This document shows, in pieces, positions 21,965 to 33,519 of a stretch of 64,000 bases of DNA (the stretch's first letter is position 1; the number at the start of each line of letters is the position of its first letter). Position numbers and translations under genes: made by a program. Origin of the DNA: Thermomonas carbonis (GTDB lineage: Bacteria; Pseudomonadota; Gammaproteobacteria; Xanthomonadales; Xanthomonadaceae); NCBI RefSeq assembly GCF_014396975.1, contig NZ_CP060719.1, positions 2,142,001 to 2,206,000 of the forward strand, read 5' to 3'. The notes beneath the pieces are model-generated. The model saw only the letters and a list, made by a program, of their open reading frames with translations. It had not been told where the DNA came from and ran no database searches.

Positions 21965-22771
21965 ATGGCCACGCAAGGGAAAACGCACGAGGTGGGAGTG
22001 GCGCGTCCTCTCGAATGGATGGCAGTGGTCTTTGTGCTTGCCGCGGTTGCGGGTTGCGGGCGGAGCCATGTTGTTCGCGAAGGCGCGTCGTCGCGGCCCC
22101 GCGGCGCGGACAGCCCGGTGCGGGTGTCGCAGCCCAAGTATGGCGCGACGGTACTGGTCCAGCGTGGCCAGAACGTTTACCGCATCGCCACCGAAAATGG
22201 CCTGACCGCGCTCGACCTGGCGCTGTGGAACGACATCCCGCCGCCGTACACGATCCATCCCGGACAGCGCCTGCGTCTGTATCCGGGCGGGCAGGGCAGC
22301 ATCGCCACGCGGCCAGCCACCCCGACCAAAAAGCCCGCAACGCCGGCGACCAGCCCGCGTCCACCCGCTCCAACGCCGGTCGTGGTTCCCGCCACCAGCA
22401 AACTTGCATGGCGCTGGCCGGCCGACGGAAACGTGGTGGCGACGTATGCCGGTGGCAACCCGACCCGCCAGGGCATCGACATTGCCGGCAAGGCCGGGCA
22501 GCCGGTGCGCGCCGCCGCCGATGGCGTGGTCGTGTATTCCGGCTCCGGTCTGGTCGGATACGGCGAATTGGTGATCGTCAAGCACGACGATCAATGGTTG
22601 TCCGCTTACGGCCACAACCGCGCGCGCCTGGTCAACGAGGGTCAACTGGTCAAGGCCGGCCAGCAGATCGCCGAGATGGGCCGCAGCGGCGCATCGCGCG
22701 ACATGCTGCATTTCGAGATCCGCTACAACGGCAAGCCGGTCGATCCGCAGCAGTACTTGCCGAAGAAGTAA
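21965..22771 (+). CDS. nlpD: NlpD-type murein hydrolase activator lipoprotein (LysM + degenerate LytM/M23)
   Basis: 268 aa. A hydrophobic segment ends in the lipobox AVAGC (Cys31). A LysM domain (about 62-106, VLVQRGQNVYRIATENGLT) is followed by a Pro/Thr linker and a C-terminal M23/LytM domain (about 146-265). The usual first zinc His is absent: the motif reads TRQGIDIAG, as in E. coli NlpD, while MLHFEIR keeps the last His. NlpD lacks wall-cutting activity and activates the amidase AmiC at the septum, which is the expected role here. rpoS, its usual neighbour, does not follow. Confidence 0.9.
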   Translation: MATQGKTHEVGVARPLEWMAVVFVLAAVAGCGRSHVVREGASSRPRGADSPVRVSQPKYGATVLVQRGQNVYRIATENGLTALDLALWNDIPPPYTIHPGQRLRLYPGGQGSIATRPATPTKKPATPATSPRPPAPTPVVVPATSKLAWRWPADGNVVATYAGGNPTRQGIDIAGKAGQPVRAAADGVVVYSGSGLVGYGELVIVKHDDQWLSAYGHNRARLVNEGQLVKAGQQIAEMGRSGASRDMLHFEIRYNGKPVDPQQYLPKK

Positions 22772-22779
22772 TCCCGTTT

Positions 22780-22801
22780 GCCCCTCACACGCGGGTGGGG
22801 C
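22780..22801. terminator. Hairpin between nlpD and the convergent Mth938-like gene
   Basis: GCCCC(T)CAC-ACGCGG-GTGGGGC, a stem with one bulged T, fills the 30-base gap between two stops. Confidence 0.5.
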
Positions 22802-23176
22802 TCAGCCGGGTAACACGAAACCCGCGACAACCCGCCTGCCTTCCCCGGCCAGAACCGAGTAGGTCCGCGCGGCGGCCGCGTTGGTCATCGCTTCAAGCCC
22901 GATCCCGCGCTGCAGGCAGGCGGCCATCACAGCGGCGGGCGGGAATTGCTGCTGCGCGCCGGTGCCGAGCACCACCAGCGCTGGCTGCAGCGCGAGCAGC
23001 GCATCGAGATCGGCGGGGATCAGCGTCCGCACATCGTGGACGGCCCAGTCTTCGACCAGCGCATTCGGCGCGATGATGAAACTGCGGGTCAGGCGGCGTT
23101 CGTTGACCAGCGCGCCGCTGCCATCGGCACCGCGAAGAAAGTACGTGTAATCCGGGCGTTCGAGGTTGAGCTGCAT
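22802..23176 (-). CDS. Mth938-like (DUF498) domain protein
   Basis: 124 aa, a complete single domain. [92 protein letters not shown] match the family to which mitochondrial NDUFAF3 belongs. The eukaryotic relative assembles respiratory complex I; the bacterial role is unknown. It lies 15 bases downstream of yhbY on the same strand, so the two are probably co-transcribed. Confidence 0.85.
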   Translation of the reverse strand: MQLNLERPDYTYFLRGADGSGALVNERRLTRSFIIAPNALVEDWAVHDVRTLIPADLDALLALQPALVVLGTGAQQQFPPAAVMAACLQRGIGLEAMTNAAAARTYSVLAGEGRRVVAGFVLPG

Positions 23177-23191
23177 CGCGCCGGGCGTGGC

Positions 23192-23497
23192 TTACGCGCG
23201 CGGCAGCACGATCTGCCGCTTGTCCTTCGCCGGGCGGTACAGCACCGCGACATGGCCGATCCGCTGCACCAGGACGGCGTCGCTGCGCTCGGCCAGCTCG
23301 ACGATCATGGCGTCGCGGGCCTCGCGATCGTCCGCGGCCACCTTCACCTTGATCAGCTCGTGATGCTCCAGCGCACCATCGACCTCGGCGGCCAGTGCAT
23401 CGGTGATCCCCTTGCCGCCGACTTGCAACATCGCCTTCAGGTCGTGCGCCTGGCCGCGCAGGAAACGGATCTGGGCGTTGGTGAGGGCAATTGGCAT
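23192..23497 (-). CDS. yhbY: Ribosome-assembly RNA-binding protein YhbY (CRM domain)
   Basis: 101 aa from the ATG at 23495-23497. [28 protein letters not shown] with the GxxG loop (GGKG), the [14 protein letters not shown] strand and [10 protein letters not shown] define a stand-alone CRM domain. YhbY binds pre-50S ribosomal particles. It is divergent from rlmE, which methylates 23S rRNA; the yhbY-rlmE-ftsH neighbourhood is conserved in gammaproteobacteria. Confidence 0.93.
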   Translation of the reverse strand: MPIALTNAQIRFLRGQAHDLKAMLQVGGKGITDALAAEVDGALEHHELIKVKVAADDREARDAMIVELAERSDAVLVQRIGHVAVLYRPAKDKRQIVLPRA

Positions 23498-23566
23498 GCG
23501 GCACGAAAGGGCGGAAACAGGCGGCAGGGTATCATGGCGGCCTGTTTCCCCATCTGGCCGGCGGTC

Positions 23567-24229
23567 GTGGCGACTCGCAGCAAATCCAGCCAGCGCTGGC
23601 TCAAGGAACATTTCTCCGACCCCTACGTGAAGAAGGCGCAGGCGGAAGGCCTGCGCTCGCGCGCGGCGTACAAGCTGGAGGAACTGGTCGACCGCGATCG
23701 CCTGCTCAAGCCGGGCATGGTCGTGGTCGACCTGGGGGCGGCCCCCGGAGGCTGGTCGCAATGGGTACGCCAGGAACTGGACCAGATGGAACGCGGCCTG
23801 CCGGATAGCGCCCGGCGCGGTCGGGTCATTGCCAGCGACATCCTGGAGATGCCAAGCCTGGCCGGGGTCGATTTCCTTCATGGCGACTTCAGGGAGGATG
23901 CCGTCCTATCCAACCTGTTGGCGATGCTGGGCGGGGAACGGGTCGACCTTGTGTTGTCCGACATGGCCCCCAATAAAAGCGGTGTGGATGCGGTGGACCA
24001 GCCGCGCGCGATGCACCTGTCCGAACTGGCGATGGACTTCGCCGACGGCCAGTTGCGGATCGGCGGCACGTTCCTGATCAAGCTGTTCCAGGGAATCGGG
24101 TTCGACGAGTACGTGAAGGAATTGCGGCGGCGCTATGCCAAGGTGGCGATCCGCAAGCCGGCGGCCTCGCGCAAGCGGTCGCCCGAGGTATATGCGCTGG
24201 CGCAAGGCAAGCTGGCGCAGATCAAATAG
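23567..24229 (+). CDS. rlmE: 23S rRNA (uridine(2552)-2'-O)-methyltransferase
   Basis: 220 aa. The GTG at 23567 is chosen because the protein then begins [20 protein letters not shown], the usual RlmE start; the ATG at 23534 adds 11 unlikely residues. [10 protein letters not shown] has the catalytic Lys; [14 protein letters not shown] binds S-adenosylmethionine; [13 protein letters not shown] supplies the catalytic Asp and [10 protein letters not shown] the second Lys. It methylates U2552 in the A loop during late 50S assembly. Next is ftsH, 53 bases downstream, the standard pair. A TATCAT at 23530-23535 may be its -10 box. Confidence 0.95.
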   Translation: MATRSKSSQRWLKEHFSDPYVKKAQAEGLRSRAAYKLEELVDRDRLLKPGMVVVDLGAAPGGWSQWVRQELDQMERGLPDSARRGRVIASDILEMPSLAGVDFLHGDFREDAVLSNLLAMLGGERVDLVLSDMAPNKSGVDAVDQPRAMHLSELAMDFADGQLRIGGTFLIKLFQGIGFDEYVKELRRRYAKVAIRKPAASRKRSPEVYALAQGKLAQIK

Positions 24230-24282
24230 GTGGGCGAAGGCCCGGCGTTCCAAGTCAGAGTCGAGGAAGGACAAGCGAACAC

Positions 24283-26184
<1,902 letters not shown>

Positions 26185-26209
26185 CGGCCTCCTTGCCGTC
26201 CCTGCACGG

Positions 26210-26235
26210 AAAGGCCAGAGTTCGCTCTGGCCTTT
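26210..26235 (+). terminator. Intrinsic terminator of ftsH
   Basis: AAAGGCCAGAG-TTCG-CTCTGGCCTTT, an 11-bp perfect stem with a TTCG tetraloop running into TTTTTC. Confidence 0.92.
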
Positions 26236-26253
26236 TTCGTTGGTAGTGATGCG

Positions 26254-27147
26254 ATGTTCGACACCAGCCCGCAACTCGATTGCAACGGCCGCATCCTCCG
26301 CCTCGACGTGCCGCGGGTGATGGGCATCGTCAACGTCACGCCGGATTCGTTTTCCGATGGCGGCGCGCATGACGGCGTGGACGCGGCGGTCGCGCATGGC
26401 CTGCAGCTTGTTGCGGAGGGCGCGGACCTGCTCGATATCGGCGGCGAGTCGACCCGGCCCGGTGCGGACGAGGTGCCGGTCGAGGAAGAACTGCGCCGGG
26501 TGATCCCGGTGATCGAACGCCTGGCGAAGGAAACATCGGTGCCGATCAGCATCGATACGTCCAAGCCCGAGGTGATGCGCGCCGCGGTCGAGGCGGGCGC
26601 CGGCATGATCAACGACGTGTTCGCATTGCGCCGCGAGGGTGCCCTGGATACTGCTGCCTCGCTCCGCGTGCCGGTGGTGCTGATGCACATGCAGGGCGAG
26701 CCGCGCACGATGCAGTCGGCGCCGGACTACGACGACGTGGTCGGCGAGGTCCATCGCTTCCTGGCCGAGCGCATCTTCGTCGCGGAGATGGCCGGCATCG
26801 CCAAGAAGAACATCGTGGTGGATCCGGGGTTCGGCTTCGGCAAGGGCACCCAGCACAACCTGCAATTGCTCGCTCAGATGCAGCGCTTCACCGAACTGGG
26901 CGTGCCGGTACTGGCCGGCCTGTCGCGCAAGAAGAGCATCGGTGAACTGACCGGCCGCGATGACCCGCGCGCAAGGAACTTCGGTTCGATCGCCGCGCAC
27001 CTGATCGCCGCGCAACGCGGCGCGTTGCTGGTGCGCGTGCATGATGTGGCCGGCACCGTGGATGCATTGAAGATCTGGAACGCACTGGCCGCGGTGCCGA
27101 TGCCGCGGGTGCAATTGAAGCCCGAGATCCGCTGGCCAGACGAGTGA
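26254..27147 (+). CDS. folP: Dihydropteroate synthase
   Basis: 297 aa. RVMGIVNVTPDSFSDGG is the pterin-diphosphate loop; LLDIGGESTRPGA, ISIDTSKPEVM, GMINDVFAL, PVVLMHMQGEP, IVVDPGFGFGKG and PVLAGLSRKKSIG are the other signatures. It joins p-aminobenzoate to dihydropterin diphosphate in folate synthesis and is the sulfonamide target. It follows ftsH as in most gammaproteobacteria, but glmM, the usual next gene, is replaced by a cytochrome gene. Confidence 0.96.
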   Translation: MFDTSPQLDCNGRILRLDVPRVMGIVNVTPDSFSDGGAHDGVDAAVAHGLQLVAEGADLLDIGGESTRPGADEVPVEEELRRVIPVIERLAKETSVPISIDTSKPEVMRAAVEAGAGMINDVFALRREGALDTAASLRVPVVLMHMQGEPRTMQSAPDYDDVVGEVHRFLAERIFVAEMAGIAKKNIVVDPGFGFGKGTQHNLQLLAQMQRFTELGVPVLAGLSRKKSIGELTGRDDPRARNFGSIAAHLIAAQRGALLVRVHDVAGTVDALKIWNALAAVPMPRVQLKPEIRWPDE

Positions 27148-27208
27148 TCCGCTGTCCGCTTGCCTGCGTTCGCTGCGTTGGTGTCTTCGATATCCAGCAG
27201 GAACTCCG

Positions 27209-28009
27209 ATGCGCCACCTCGTCATCGTCGTACTGATCCTGCTTGCCGGTTGCGGTCAGTCACCTTCGCCCGCGCCGGCAGCACCTGTCGCCAAGGTTGA
27301 AGCGGAAGCGAAAGGCGACCCGGTCGAAGGCCTGCGCGTGGCCACGCGGCTGGGCTGCAATGCCTGCCATGAGAAGAACGGGGCCGGCGGCGTGTTCATG
27401 GAGAACCCGATGGTCGGACGCGTGGTCGCGCCCAACCTCACCGAGCGCCGGCGCCTGTACGACGATGCCGCATTCGCCGCCTTGCTGCATGAAGGCAAAA
27501 CCCACGATGGCCACCCCCCGCTGGGCATGCCGATCCACATGTTCCAGTACCTCAGCCACGGCGAAGTGCGCGACGTCACCGCCTGGTTGCGTTCACTGCC
27601 CGAGGTCAGTACGCCGCTGCCGAAGACGGAGTACACCCCGGCCATCGCCAAGGCGATTGCCGATGGCACGCTGCCCTACCTGGATGATGTGAAGGCGGAT
27701 CCCGGCAACGTGCCGCCAGCGACGCGGCCCGTGGAACCGCTGGCGCTGGGCAAGTACCTCGCCATGACCACCTGCACCGAATGCCACGGACGCGACCTCA
27801 ACGGCTGGGGGCCAGAGGATGACTCGCCGTCTTTGGTCGTCGCCAAGGCGTACACCGCGGAGAAATTCGCGCGGCTGATGAAGACCGGCGAGATCGCCAC
27901 CGGCGGCAAGTCGAAGACCGGGATGATGAGCGAGGTCGCCGCATACCGGTTTTCGGTGCTGACCGATGCCGAGGTCGCGGCGCTGAAGCTGTACCTCGAC
28001 TCGCGCTGA
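27209..28009 (+). CDS. Dihaem c-type cytochrome lipoprotein
   Basis: 266 aa. A signal ending in LLAGC (Cys15) suggests lipid anchoring facing the periplasm. Two haem-attachment motifs are visible: CNACH (about 50-54) in the first domain and CTECH (about 189-193) in the second, so it is a tandem cytochrome c. Methionines at [11 protein letters not shown] and KTGMMSEV are candidate distal ligands. Such proteins carry electrons between a periplasmic or membrane dehydrogenase and the respiratory chain. No dehydrogenase partner is adjacent; the next gene is putP. The electron donor is unknown. Confidence 0.85.
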   Translation: MRHLVIVVLILLAGCGQSPSPAPAAPVAKVEAEAKGDPVEGLRVATRLGCNACHEKNGAGGVFMENPMVGRVVAPNLTERRRLYDDAAFAALLHEGKTHDGHPPLGMPIHMFQYLSHGEVRDVTAWLRSLPEVSTPLPKTEYTPAIAKAIADGTLPYLDDVKADPGNVPPATRPVEPLALGKYLAMTTCTECHGRDLNGWGPEDDSPSLVVAKAYTAEKFARLMKTGEIATGGKSKTGMMSEVAAYRFSVLTDAEVAALKLYLDSR

Positions 28010-28062
28010 GCGCGGGCGCTCGCCTGCGGTAAGCTCCCCGCGAACGCCACGGGGAGGCACGC

Positions 28063-29556
28063 ATGACCGCCAGCACGCCACTGCTGATCACTTTCGGGAT
28101 CTACCTGCTGGCGATGATCGGCATCGGCGTGGTGGCGTGGAAGCGCACCCGCGACTTCGACGATTACATCCTCGGCGGACGATCGCTGGGCGGTTACGTG
28201 ACCGCGTTGTCTGCCGGCGCATCGGACATGAGCGGCTGGTTGCTGATGGGCTTGCCCGGCGCGCTGTACCTGTCCGGCGTCTCGGAAGCGTGGATCGCGA
28301 TCGGCCTGGTGCTCGGTGCGTGGGCGAACTGGAAATTCGTGGCCGGGCCGTTGCGCGTGTACACCGAGCGCACCGACAACGCGCTGACCTTGCCCGACTA
28401 CTTCACCACCCGTTTTGCCGCCGACGGCAAGTTGCTGCGGATCGTGTCCGCGCTGGTCATCCTGGTGTTCTTCGCGGTGTATTGCGCCAGCGGGATCGTG
28501 GCCGGCGCGCGCCTGTTCGAAAGCGTGTTCGGCCTGTCGTATGCGCAGGCGCTGTGGTGGGGCGCGGCAGCGACCATCCTGTACACCCTGATCGGCGGCT
28601 TCCTGGCGGTCAGCTGGACCGACACCGTGCAGGCCACGCTGATGATCTTCGCGCTGATCCTCACACCGGTGATCGTGATGATCAGCACCGGCGGCTTCGG
28701 CGAGAGCCTGCGTGCGGTCGAGCAACTGGATCCGGCGAAACTCGACTGGTTCAAGGGCGGCGAGCTGGGCCTGGTCGGCATCGTGTCCTTGCTGGCCTGG
28801 GGGCTGGGCTACTTCGGCCAGCCGCACATCCTCGCGCGGTTCATGGCGGCGGATTCGCTGGCGGTGATCCCGCAGGCGCGGCGCATCGGCATGACATGGA
28901 TGGTGCTGTGCCTGTGCGGTGCGATGGCCACCGGGTTCTTCGGCATTGCTTATTTCGCCGAGCATCCGCAACAGGCGGGTGTGGTCGGCGAGAACCACGA
29001 GCGCGTGTTCATCGCGCTGTCGAATGTGTTGTTCAACCCGTGGATCGCCGGGGTGCTGCTGTCGGCTATCCTGGCCGCGATCATGAGCACGCTGTCCTGC
29101 CAGTTGCTGGTCTGCTCCAGCGCGCTCACCGAGGATTTCTATCGCGGATTCCTGCGGCCGCATGCCAGCGAGCGCGAGCTGGTCTGGATTGGCCGGGCGA
29201 TGGTGCTGGGGATCGCGCTGGTGGCGATCTTCATCGCCCGCGATCCGCAGAGCCGCGTGCTGGGCCTGGTCAGTTACGCGTGGGCCGGCTTCGGTGCCGC
29301 GTTCGGCCCGGTGGTGCTGTTCTCGCTGTTCTGGGCGCGGATGACCCGAAGTGGCGCATTGGCCGGGATGCTGGCCGGTGCGGCCACGGTGATCCTGTGG
29401 AAATACACCGGCAGCGCGTTGTACGAAATGGTGCCGGGGGTGATCGTCGCCAGCATCGCGATCGTGGCCGGCAGCCTGTTGTCGCGCGCGCCGAGTGCGG
29501 ACGTGTTGGCGCGTCACCGGCAGGTACAGCTGAGCCTGCGCGAACAGGGCTACTGA
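28063..29556 (+). CDS. putP: Sodium/proline symporter
   Basis: 497 aa, GGGGAGG upstream. About 13 membrane helices of the sodium:solute symporter family. [30 protein letters not shown] is the sodium- and proline-binding TM2 region of Put[28 protein letters not shown] and [27 protein letters not shown] are further PutP signatures. It imports L-proline with Na+ across the inner membrane. putA is not in the window. The stop is 20 bases before the miaA start. Confidence 0.94.
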   Translation: MTASTPLLITFGIYLLAMIGIGVVAWKRTRDFDDYILGGRSLGGYVTALSAGASDMSGWLLMGLPGALYLSGVSEAWIAIGLVLGAWANWKFVAGPLRVYTERTDNALTLPDYFTTRFAADGKLLRIVSALVILVFFAVYCASGIVAGARLFESVFGLSYAQALWWGAAATILYTLIGGFLAVSWTDTVQATLMIFALILTPVIVMISTGGFGESLRAVEQLDPAKLDWFKGGELGLVGIVSLLAWGLGYFGQPHILARFMAADSLAVIPQARRIGMTWMVLCLCGAMATGFFGIAYFAEHPQQAGVVGENHERVFIALSNVLFNPWIAGVLLSAILAAIMSTLSCQLLVCSSALTEDFYRGFLRPHASERELVWIGRAMVLGIALVAIFIARDPQSRVLGLVSYAWAGFGAAFGPVVLFSLFWARMTRSGALAGMLAGAATVILWKYTGSALYEMVPGVIVASIAIVAGSLLSRAPSADVLARHRQVQLSLREQGY

Positions 29557-29576
29557 GCCCGGCAATCCGTGCCGCG

Positions 29577-30539
29577 ATGACACTCGACATGCGCCCCCGC
29601 TGCATCGCGCTGATGGGTCCGACCGCCTCGGGCAAGAGTGCGTATGCGCTCGAGCTTGCGGAGCGGTTGGGCGGCGAGATCGTCAGTGTGGATTCCGCGC
29701 TGGTGTATCGCGGCCTGGACATTGGTGCCGCCAAGCCCACGCAGGACGAACAGGCACAGGTGCCGCACCACCTGATCGATGTGCGCGAGCCGTGGCAGCC
29801 GTATTCGGCCGCGGAATTCGCCAGCGATGCGCGCGTGGCGGTCGACGGGATCCTGGCGCGTGGACGCACCCCGATCCTCGCCGGGGGCACCGGCCTGTAT
29901 TTTCGTGCGCTACTGGAAGGCCTTGCCGAAATGCCCGACGCCGACCCGGCATTACGCGCGGAGCTCGCCGCGGATGCCGCTGCGCGTGGTTGGGCCGCCC
30001 TGCACGCCGACCTGCACGCAGTCGACCCTGAAGCCGCCACGCGCATCCACGCCACCGATGCGCAACGCATCCAGCGTGCGCTGGAAGTGCATCGGCTGAC
30101 CGGACGACCGATCAGTGCCTGGCAGCGCGAGTCGACGCGCGCACGCTTCCCCGCGAAGGTGCTGAAGCTGGTGCTGTCGCCACCGGATCGCGCGCTGCTG
30201 CACGCGCGCATCGAACGGCGTTTCGACGCGATGCTGGACGCCGTCTTCCTCGATGAGATGCGCACTTTGCGCGCACTGCCGGAACTGCGGACGCATCCGA
30301 CTCCGCTGGAATTGCCGGCGGTGCGTGCCGTCGGCTATCGGCAGGCATGGGAGTTCCTGGAGGGCGCATGCGATGCGGCCACCTTCCGCGAACGCGCGAT
30401 TGCCGCGACCCGGCAACTGGCCAAGCGCCAGTTCACCTGGCTGCGCGGCGAACTCGACGCGCGCTGGTTCGATCCAGTGACGCAGCGCACGCATCTGGAC
30501 GCGGCTGTCGCCGGTTTCATCGGCAACCAGGCGTCCTGA
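29577..30539 (+). CDS. miaA: tRNA dimethylallyltransferase
   Basis: 320 aa from the ATG at 29577. [21 protein letters not shown] is the P-loop, followed by [71 protein letters not shown] and [14 protein letters not shown]. It puts a dimethylallyl group on A37 of tRNAs reading UNN codons. It heads the conserved miaA-hfq-hflX-hflK-hflC cluster. Confidence 0.96.
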   Translation: MTLDMRPRCIALMGPTASGKSAYALELAERLGGEIVSVDSALVYRGLDIGAAKPTQDEQAQVPHHLIDVREPWQPYSAAEFASDARVAVDGILARGRTPILAGGTGLYFRALLEGLAEMPDADPALRAELAADAAARGWAALHADLHAVDPEAATRIHATDAQRIQRALEVHRLTGRPISAWQRESTRARFPAKVLKLVLSPPDRALLHARIERRFDAMLDAVFLDEMRTLRALPELRTHPTPLELPAVRAVGYRQAWEFLEGACDAATFRERAIAATRQLAKRQFTWLRGELDARWFDPVTQRTHLDAAVAGFIGNQAS

Positions 30540-30667
30540 CGCACGCATTCACGGCGTCCTGCGTTAACATCGGGTCGCGCCCCCGGAAATGCGGCGGGCG
30601 CGGGGCCCGGGGAACAGGCCCACGACCACAAACAACAAGAAGACACGCAACAGCCGTGGGGAAACCA

Positions 30668-30940
30668 ATGTCGAAGTCGCAATCCTTGCAGGATCCGTTC
30701 CTCAACGCCTTGCGCCGGGAGCGCATCCCGGTCTCGGTGTACCTGGTCAACGGCATCAAGTTGCAGGGCACCATCGAATCGTTCGACCAGTTCGTGGTCC
30801 TGCTGCGCAACACCGTCAGCCAGATGGTCTACAAGCACGCGATCTCGACCGTGGTGCCGGCGCGCAACGTGCGCATCAGCGCCACCGGCGGTGCCGAGAG
30901 CGAAGTCGGCGAGCCCAACGACGAGATCGAAGCCCCGTAG
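30668..30940 (+). CDS. hfq: RNA chaperone Hfq
   Basis: 90 aa. [29 protein letters not shown] is Sm1 with the proximal-face Gln8 and Phe in conserved positions; the Sm2 motif [12 protein letters not shown] follows. It forms a hexameric ring that pairs small RNAs with mRNAs. The C-terminal tail is short and acidic ([14 protein letters not shown]). The leader upstream is about 130 bases and G+C-rich, with TTAACAT at 30564-30570 as a possible -10. Confidence 0.97.
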   Translation: MSKSQSLQDPFLNALRRERIPVSVYLVNGIKLQGTIESFDQFVVLLRNTVSQMVYKHAISTVVPARNVRISATGGAESEVGEPNDEIEAP

Positions 30941-31006
30941 GGGCAGGCGCCCGTGCCTGCCCTGACCTAACCCGAGAGCAACCCCAGGCAACCACAGGGG
31001 GTTGCC
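30941..31006 (+). other. Consecutive and alternative hairpins between hfq and hflX
   Basis: GGGCAGGC (30941-30948) pairs with GCCTGCCC (30955-30962) directly after the hfq stop. Next, GCAACCCC (30978-30985) can pair with GGGGTTGC (30998-31005), or GGCAACC (30987-30993) with GGTTGCC (31000-31006); these two share the 3' arm and exclude each other. They may attenuate read-through into hflX. Confidence 0.5.
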
Positions 31007-31029
31007 CCGACGGGATTCGCCCATATCTG
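31002..31029 (+). promoter_or_regulatory. Candidate hflX promoter, start codon 7 bases after the -10
   Basis: TTGCCC (31002-31007), 16 bases, TATCTG (31024-31029). The ATG of hflX is at 31037 and has no Shine-Dalgarno sequence, so a leaderless or near-leaderless mRNA is possible. Confidence 0.3.
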
Positions 31030-31036
31030 GGTTGCA

Positions 31037-32392
31037 ATGCCGACCCAATTGTTCGAACGCTCCCGCCGGGGCGAACACGCCCTGCTGATTCAGCCGCATG
31101 CCGGAGGCCCGCCCGCCGAGGGCGCGCTGGAGGAATTCGGCGAACTCGCACGCTCGGCAGGGGCCACCGTCGCCGCGGTGCTGACCGCCAAGATCGATCG
31201 CCCGAATCCGGCGACCCTGATCGGCAGCGGCAAGCTCGAGGAAGTGAAGGCCGCCTGCGAGGCCACCGGTGCCGACCTCGTCCTGGTCAACCATGCGCTC
31301 AGCCCGGGCCAGGAACGCAACCTCGAAAAGTTGCTGGAACGTCGCGTCGTCGACCGCACCGGCCTGATCCTGGACATCTTCTCGCAGCGTGCGCGCAGCG
31401 CCGAGGGCAAGCTGCAGGTCGAGCTGGCGCAGCTGAAACACGTGGCCACCCGGCTCGTACGCGGCTGGACCCACCTGGAGCGCCAGCGCGGCGGTTCGAT
31501 CGGCCTGCGTGGCCCCGGTGAAACCCAGTTGGAAACCGACCGTCGCCTGCTGCAGAAGCGGGTCGACATGCTGCAGAAGCGCCTGGAAAAGGTCGAAGTC
31601 CAGCACACCCAGATGCGTCGCGCGCGGGTGCGCAGCGAGCTGCCGCGGGTGGCGCTGGTCGGCTACACCAATGCCGGCAAGTCGACGCTATTCAATGCGC
31701 TCACCGGCGCAGATGCGTATGCCGCCGACCAGCTGTTCGCCACCCTGGACCCGACCGTGCGTCGCATCGAGTTGGCGGGTGGTGGCGTGGTGCTCGCCGA
31801 TACCGTCGGCTTCGTCCGCGACCTGCCGCATGAACTGGTTGCCGCATTCCGCTCGACCCTCAGCGAAGCGCGCGAGGCCGACCTGCTGCTGCACGTCATC
31901 GATGCCAACGACCCGTTGCGCGACGAGCGCATGGGTCAGGTCGATGCCGTGCTGCGCGAGATCGGGGCCGGCGACATTCCGCAGTTGCAGGTCTTCAACA
32001 AGATCGATCGCATCGAGGGCGCGATGCCGCGGATCGACCAGCGTGGCGAGGATCGCCATGCCGTATGGGTGTCTGCCCGCGATGAGCTCGGCATCGACCT
32101 GCTGCGCGACGCGCTGGGCGAGCGGCTCGGCCTGCAGCGGGTGATCGGCCACATTGTGTTGCCGGTCGATGCCGGTCGCCTGCGCGCCCGCCTGCATGCG
32201 CTGGATGCGGTTCGCAGCGAGGAACTCGATGCCGACGGTTGGCGCCTGCAGGTGGACCTGCCGGTTGCGGACGCGGCGCGGCTGGCCGCACAGGCCGATG
32301 GCGCACCACTGCGACCGCTGCTGCCGGCGATCGATGCCGGGTATCCCGCAGAACGCTTCACGGCAGGCTTACCAGTAGAATCGGACGCATGA
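31037..32392 (+). CDS. hflX: Ribosome-associated GTPase HflX
   Basis: 451 aa. The N-terminal HflX domain has ATLIGSGKLEEVKAACEATGADLVLVNHALSPGQERNLEKLL; a glycine-rich coiled linker (GSIGLRGPGETQLETDRR) precedes the GTPase with G1 GYTNAGKST, G3 DTVGFVRDLPH and G4 NKID. HflX splits stalled 70S ribosomes under stress, using GTP. Its stop overlaps the hflK start by 4 bases (ATGA), tying it to the FtsH-regulator genes. Confidence 0.95.
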   Translation: MPTQLFERSRRGEHALLIQPHAGGPPAEGALEEFGELARSAGATVAAVLTAKIDRPNPATLIGSGKLEEVKAACEATGADLVLVNHALSPGQERNLEKLLERRVVDRTGLILDIFSQRARSAEGKLQVELAQLKHVATRLVRGWTHLERQRGGSIGLRGPGETQLETDRRLLQKRVDMLQKRLEKVEVQHTQMRRARVRSELPRVALVGYTNAGKSTLFNALTGADAYAADQLFATLDPTVRRIELAGGGVVLADTVGFVRDLPHELVAAFRSTLSEAREADLLLHVIDANDPLRDERMGQVDAVLREIGAGDIPQLQVFNKIDRIEGAMPRIDQRGEDRHAVWVSARDELGIDLLRDALGERLGLQRVIGHIVLPVDAGRLRARLHALDAVRSEELDADGWRLQVDLPVADAARLAAQADGAPLRPLLPAIDAGYPAERFTAGLPVESDA

Positions 32393-33519
32393 CGACGAAA
32401 AGCAGCGGCCCGCGCGGGCCAAGAATGACCTGGATGGCCTGGAACCGGCCCGGTGGTAGTTCCGGAAAATCCGGCGGCGGCAGTGGCAGTGGTGGCGGTT
32501 TCGGCAACCTGCTGGAGAAGCTGCCGGACTTCGGCAACGGCAACCCGTTGCGCTGGATCTGGGTGGTGCTGGCGCTGTGGCTGGCGTTCAACTGCTTCGT
32601 CCTGGTCAACGAGCAGGAGCGCGGCGTGGTGCTGCGCTTCGGCAAGTTCGACCGGATCATGCAGCCGGGGCCCAACTTCAAGCTGCCGTGGCCGCTGGAG
32701 CGCGTGCACAAGCTCAACGCCACCAAGATCGAGACGCTCAACGAAACCGTTCCGGTGCTGACCCGGGACGAGAACATCGTCAATGTCGAGATCAACGTGC
32801 AGTACCGCATCGGCGATGCGCAGCTGTACCTGTTCGGCACCCGCAACGCCGATGACGTGCTCAAGCAGGCCGCGCTCAGCACGGTCCGCGAGCAGGTCGG
32901 GCGTTCCGATCTGGATACCGTGCTCGGCGCGCGCAGCGCGCTGGCGGTGTCGGCGCGCGACCAGTTGCAGGCCTCGCTGGAAACCTACAGGACCGGTCTG
33001 ACTGTGACCGAGCTCAACCTGCCCAACGCGCGTCCGCCGGAGGAAGTGAAACCGGCGTTCGATGACGTCAACAGCGCCCAGCAGGACAAGGACCGGGTGA
33101 CCAGCGAGGCGATCGCCTACGCGGCCAAGGTGGTGCCGGAAGCGCGCGGTGAAGCGGCGCGCACGCGCACCGTGTCGGAGGGCTACAAGACCGCATCGAT
33201 CGCACGCGCCACCGGCGACGCGGCACGCTTCAGTCTGCTGGTCGATCAGTACAAGGCGGCCCCCGATGTGACCCGCAAGCGGCTCTGGCTGGACACCGTG
33301 CAGCAGGTGCTGGCCGACAACCGCACGGTGGTTGGTGGCGATGGTCGCCAGCTGATCTACGTGCCGATGCAAGGCGGCAAGGGTTCCTCTAGTGCGACCA
33401 CTGTGCCGCCTGCGGCGTTGGCCCCTGAACTGATTTCGCCGACGGTGGAAGCCACCACCGAACCCGCGCGTAGTGCACGCAGCGGCCGTGCTGCGGGCCG
33501 AGAGGAGGCCGTGCGATGA
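32389..33519 (+). CDS. hflK: FtsH modulator subunit HflK
   Basis: 376 aa from the ATG overlapping the hflX stop; an internal Met at MTWMAWNRPGG is a possible later start. A Gly/Ser-rich N-terminus (SGKSGGGSGSGGG) precedes one membrane helix (about 54-70) and an SPFH/prohibitin domain with NEQERGVVLRFGKFDR, VNVEINVQYRIGD and EARGEAARTRTVSEGYK. With HflC it forms a large periplasm-facing cage around FtsH that limits proteolysis. It overlaps hflC by 4 bases. Confidence 0.95.
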   Translation: MTTKSSGPRGPRMTWMAWNRPGGSSGKSGGGSGSGGGFGNLLEKLPDFGNGNPLRWIWVVLALWLAFNCFVLVNEQERGVVLRFGKFDRIMQPGPNFKLPWPLERVHKLNATKIETLNETVPVLTRDENIVNVEINVQYRIGDAQLYLFGTRNADDVLKQAALSTVREQVGRSDLDTVLGARSALAVSARDQLQASLETYRTGLTVTELNLPNARPPEEVKPAFDDVNSAQQDKDRVTSEAIAYAAKVVPEARGEAARTRTVSEGYKTASIARATGDAARFSLLVDQYKAAPDVTRKRLWLDTVQQVLADNRTVVGGDGRQLIYVPMQGGKGSSSATTVPPAALAPELISPTVEATTEPARSARSGRAAGREEAVR

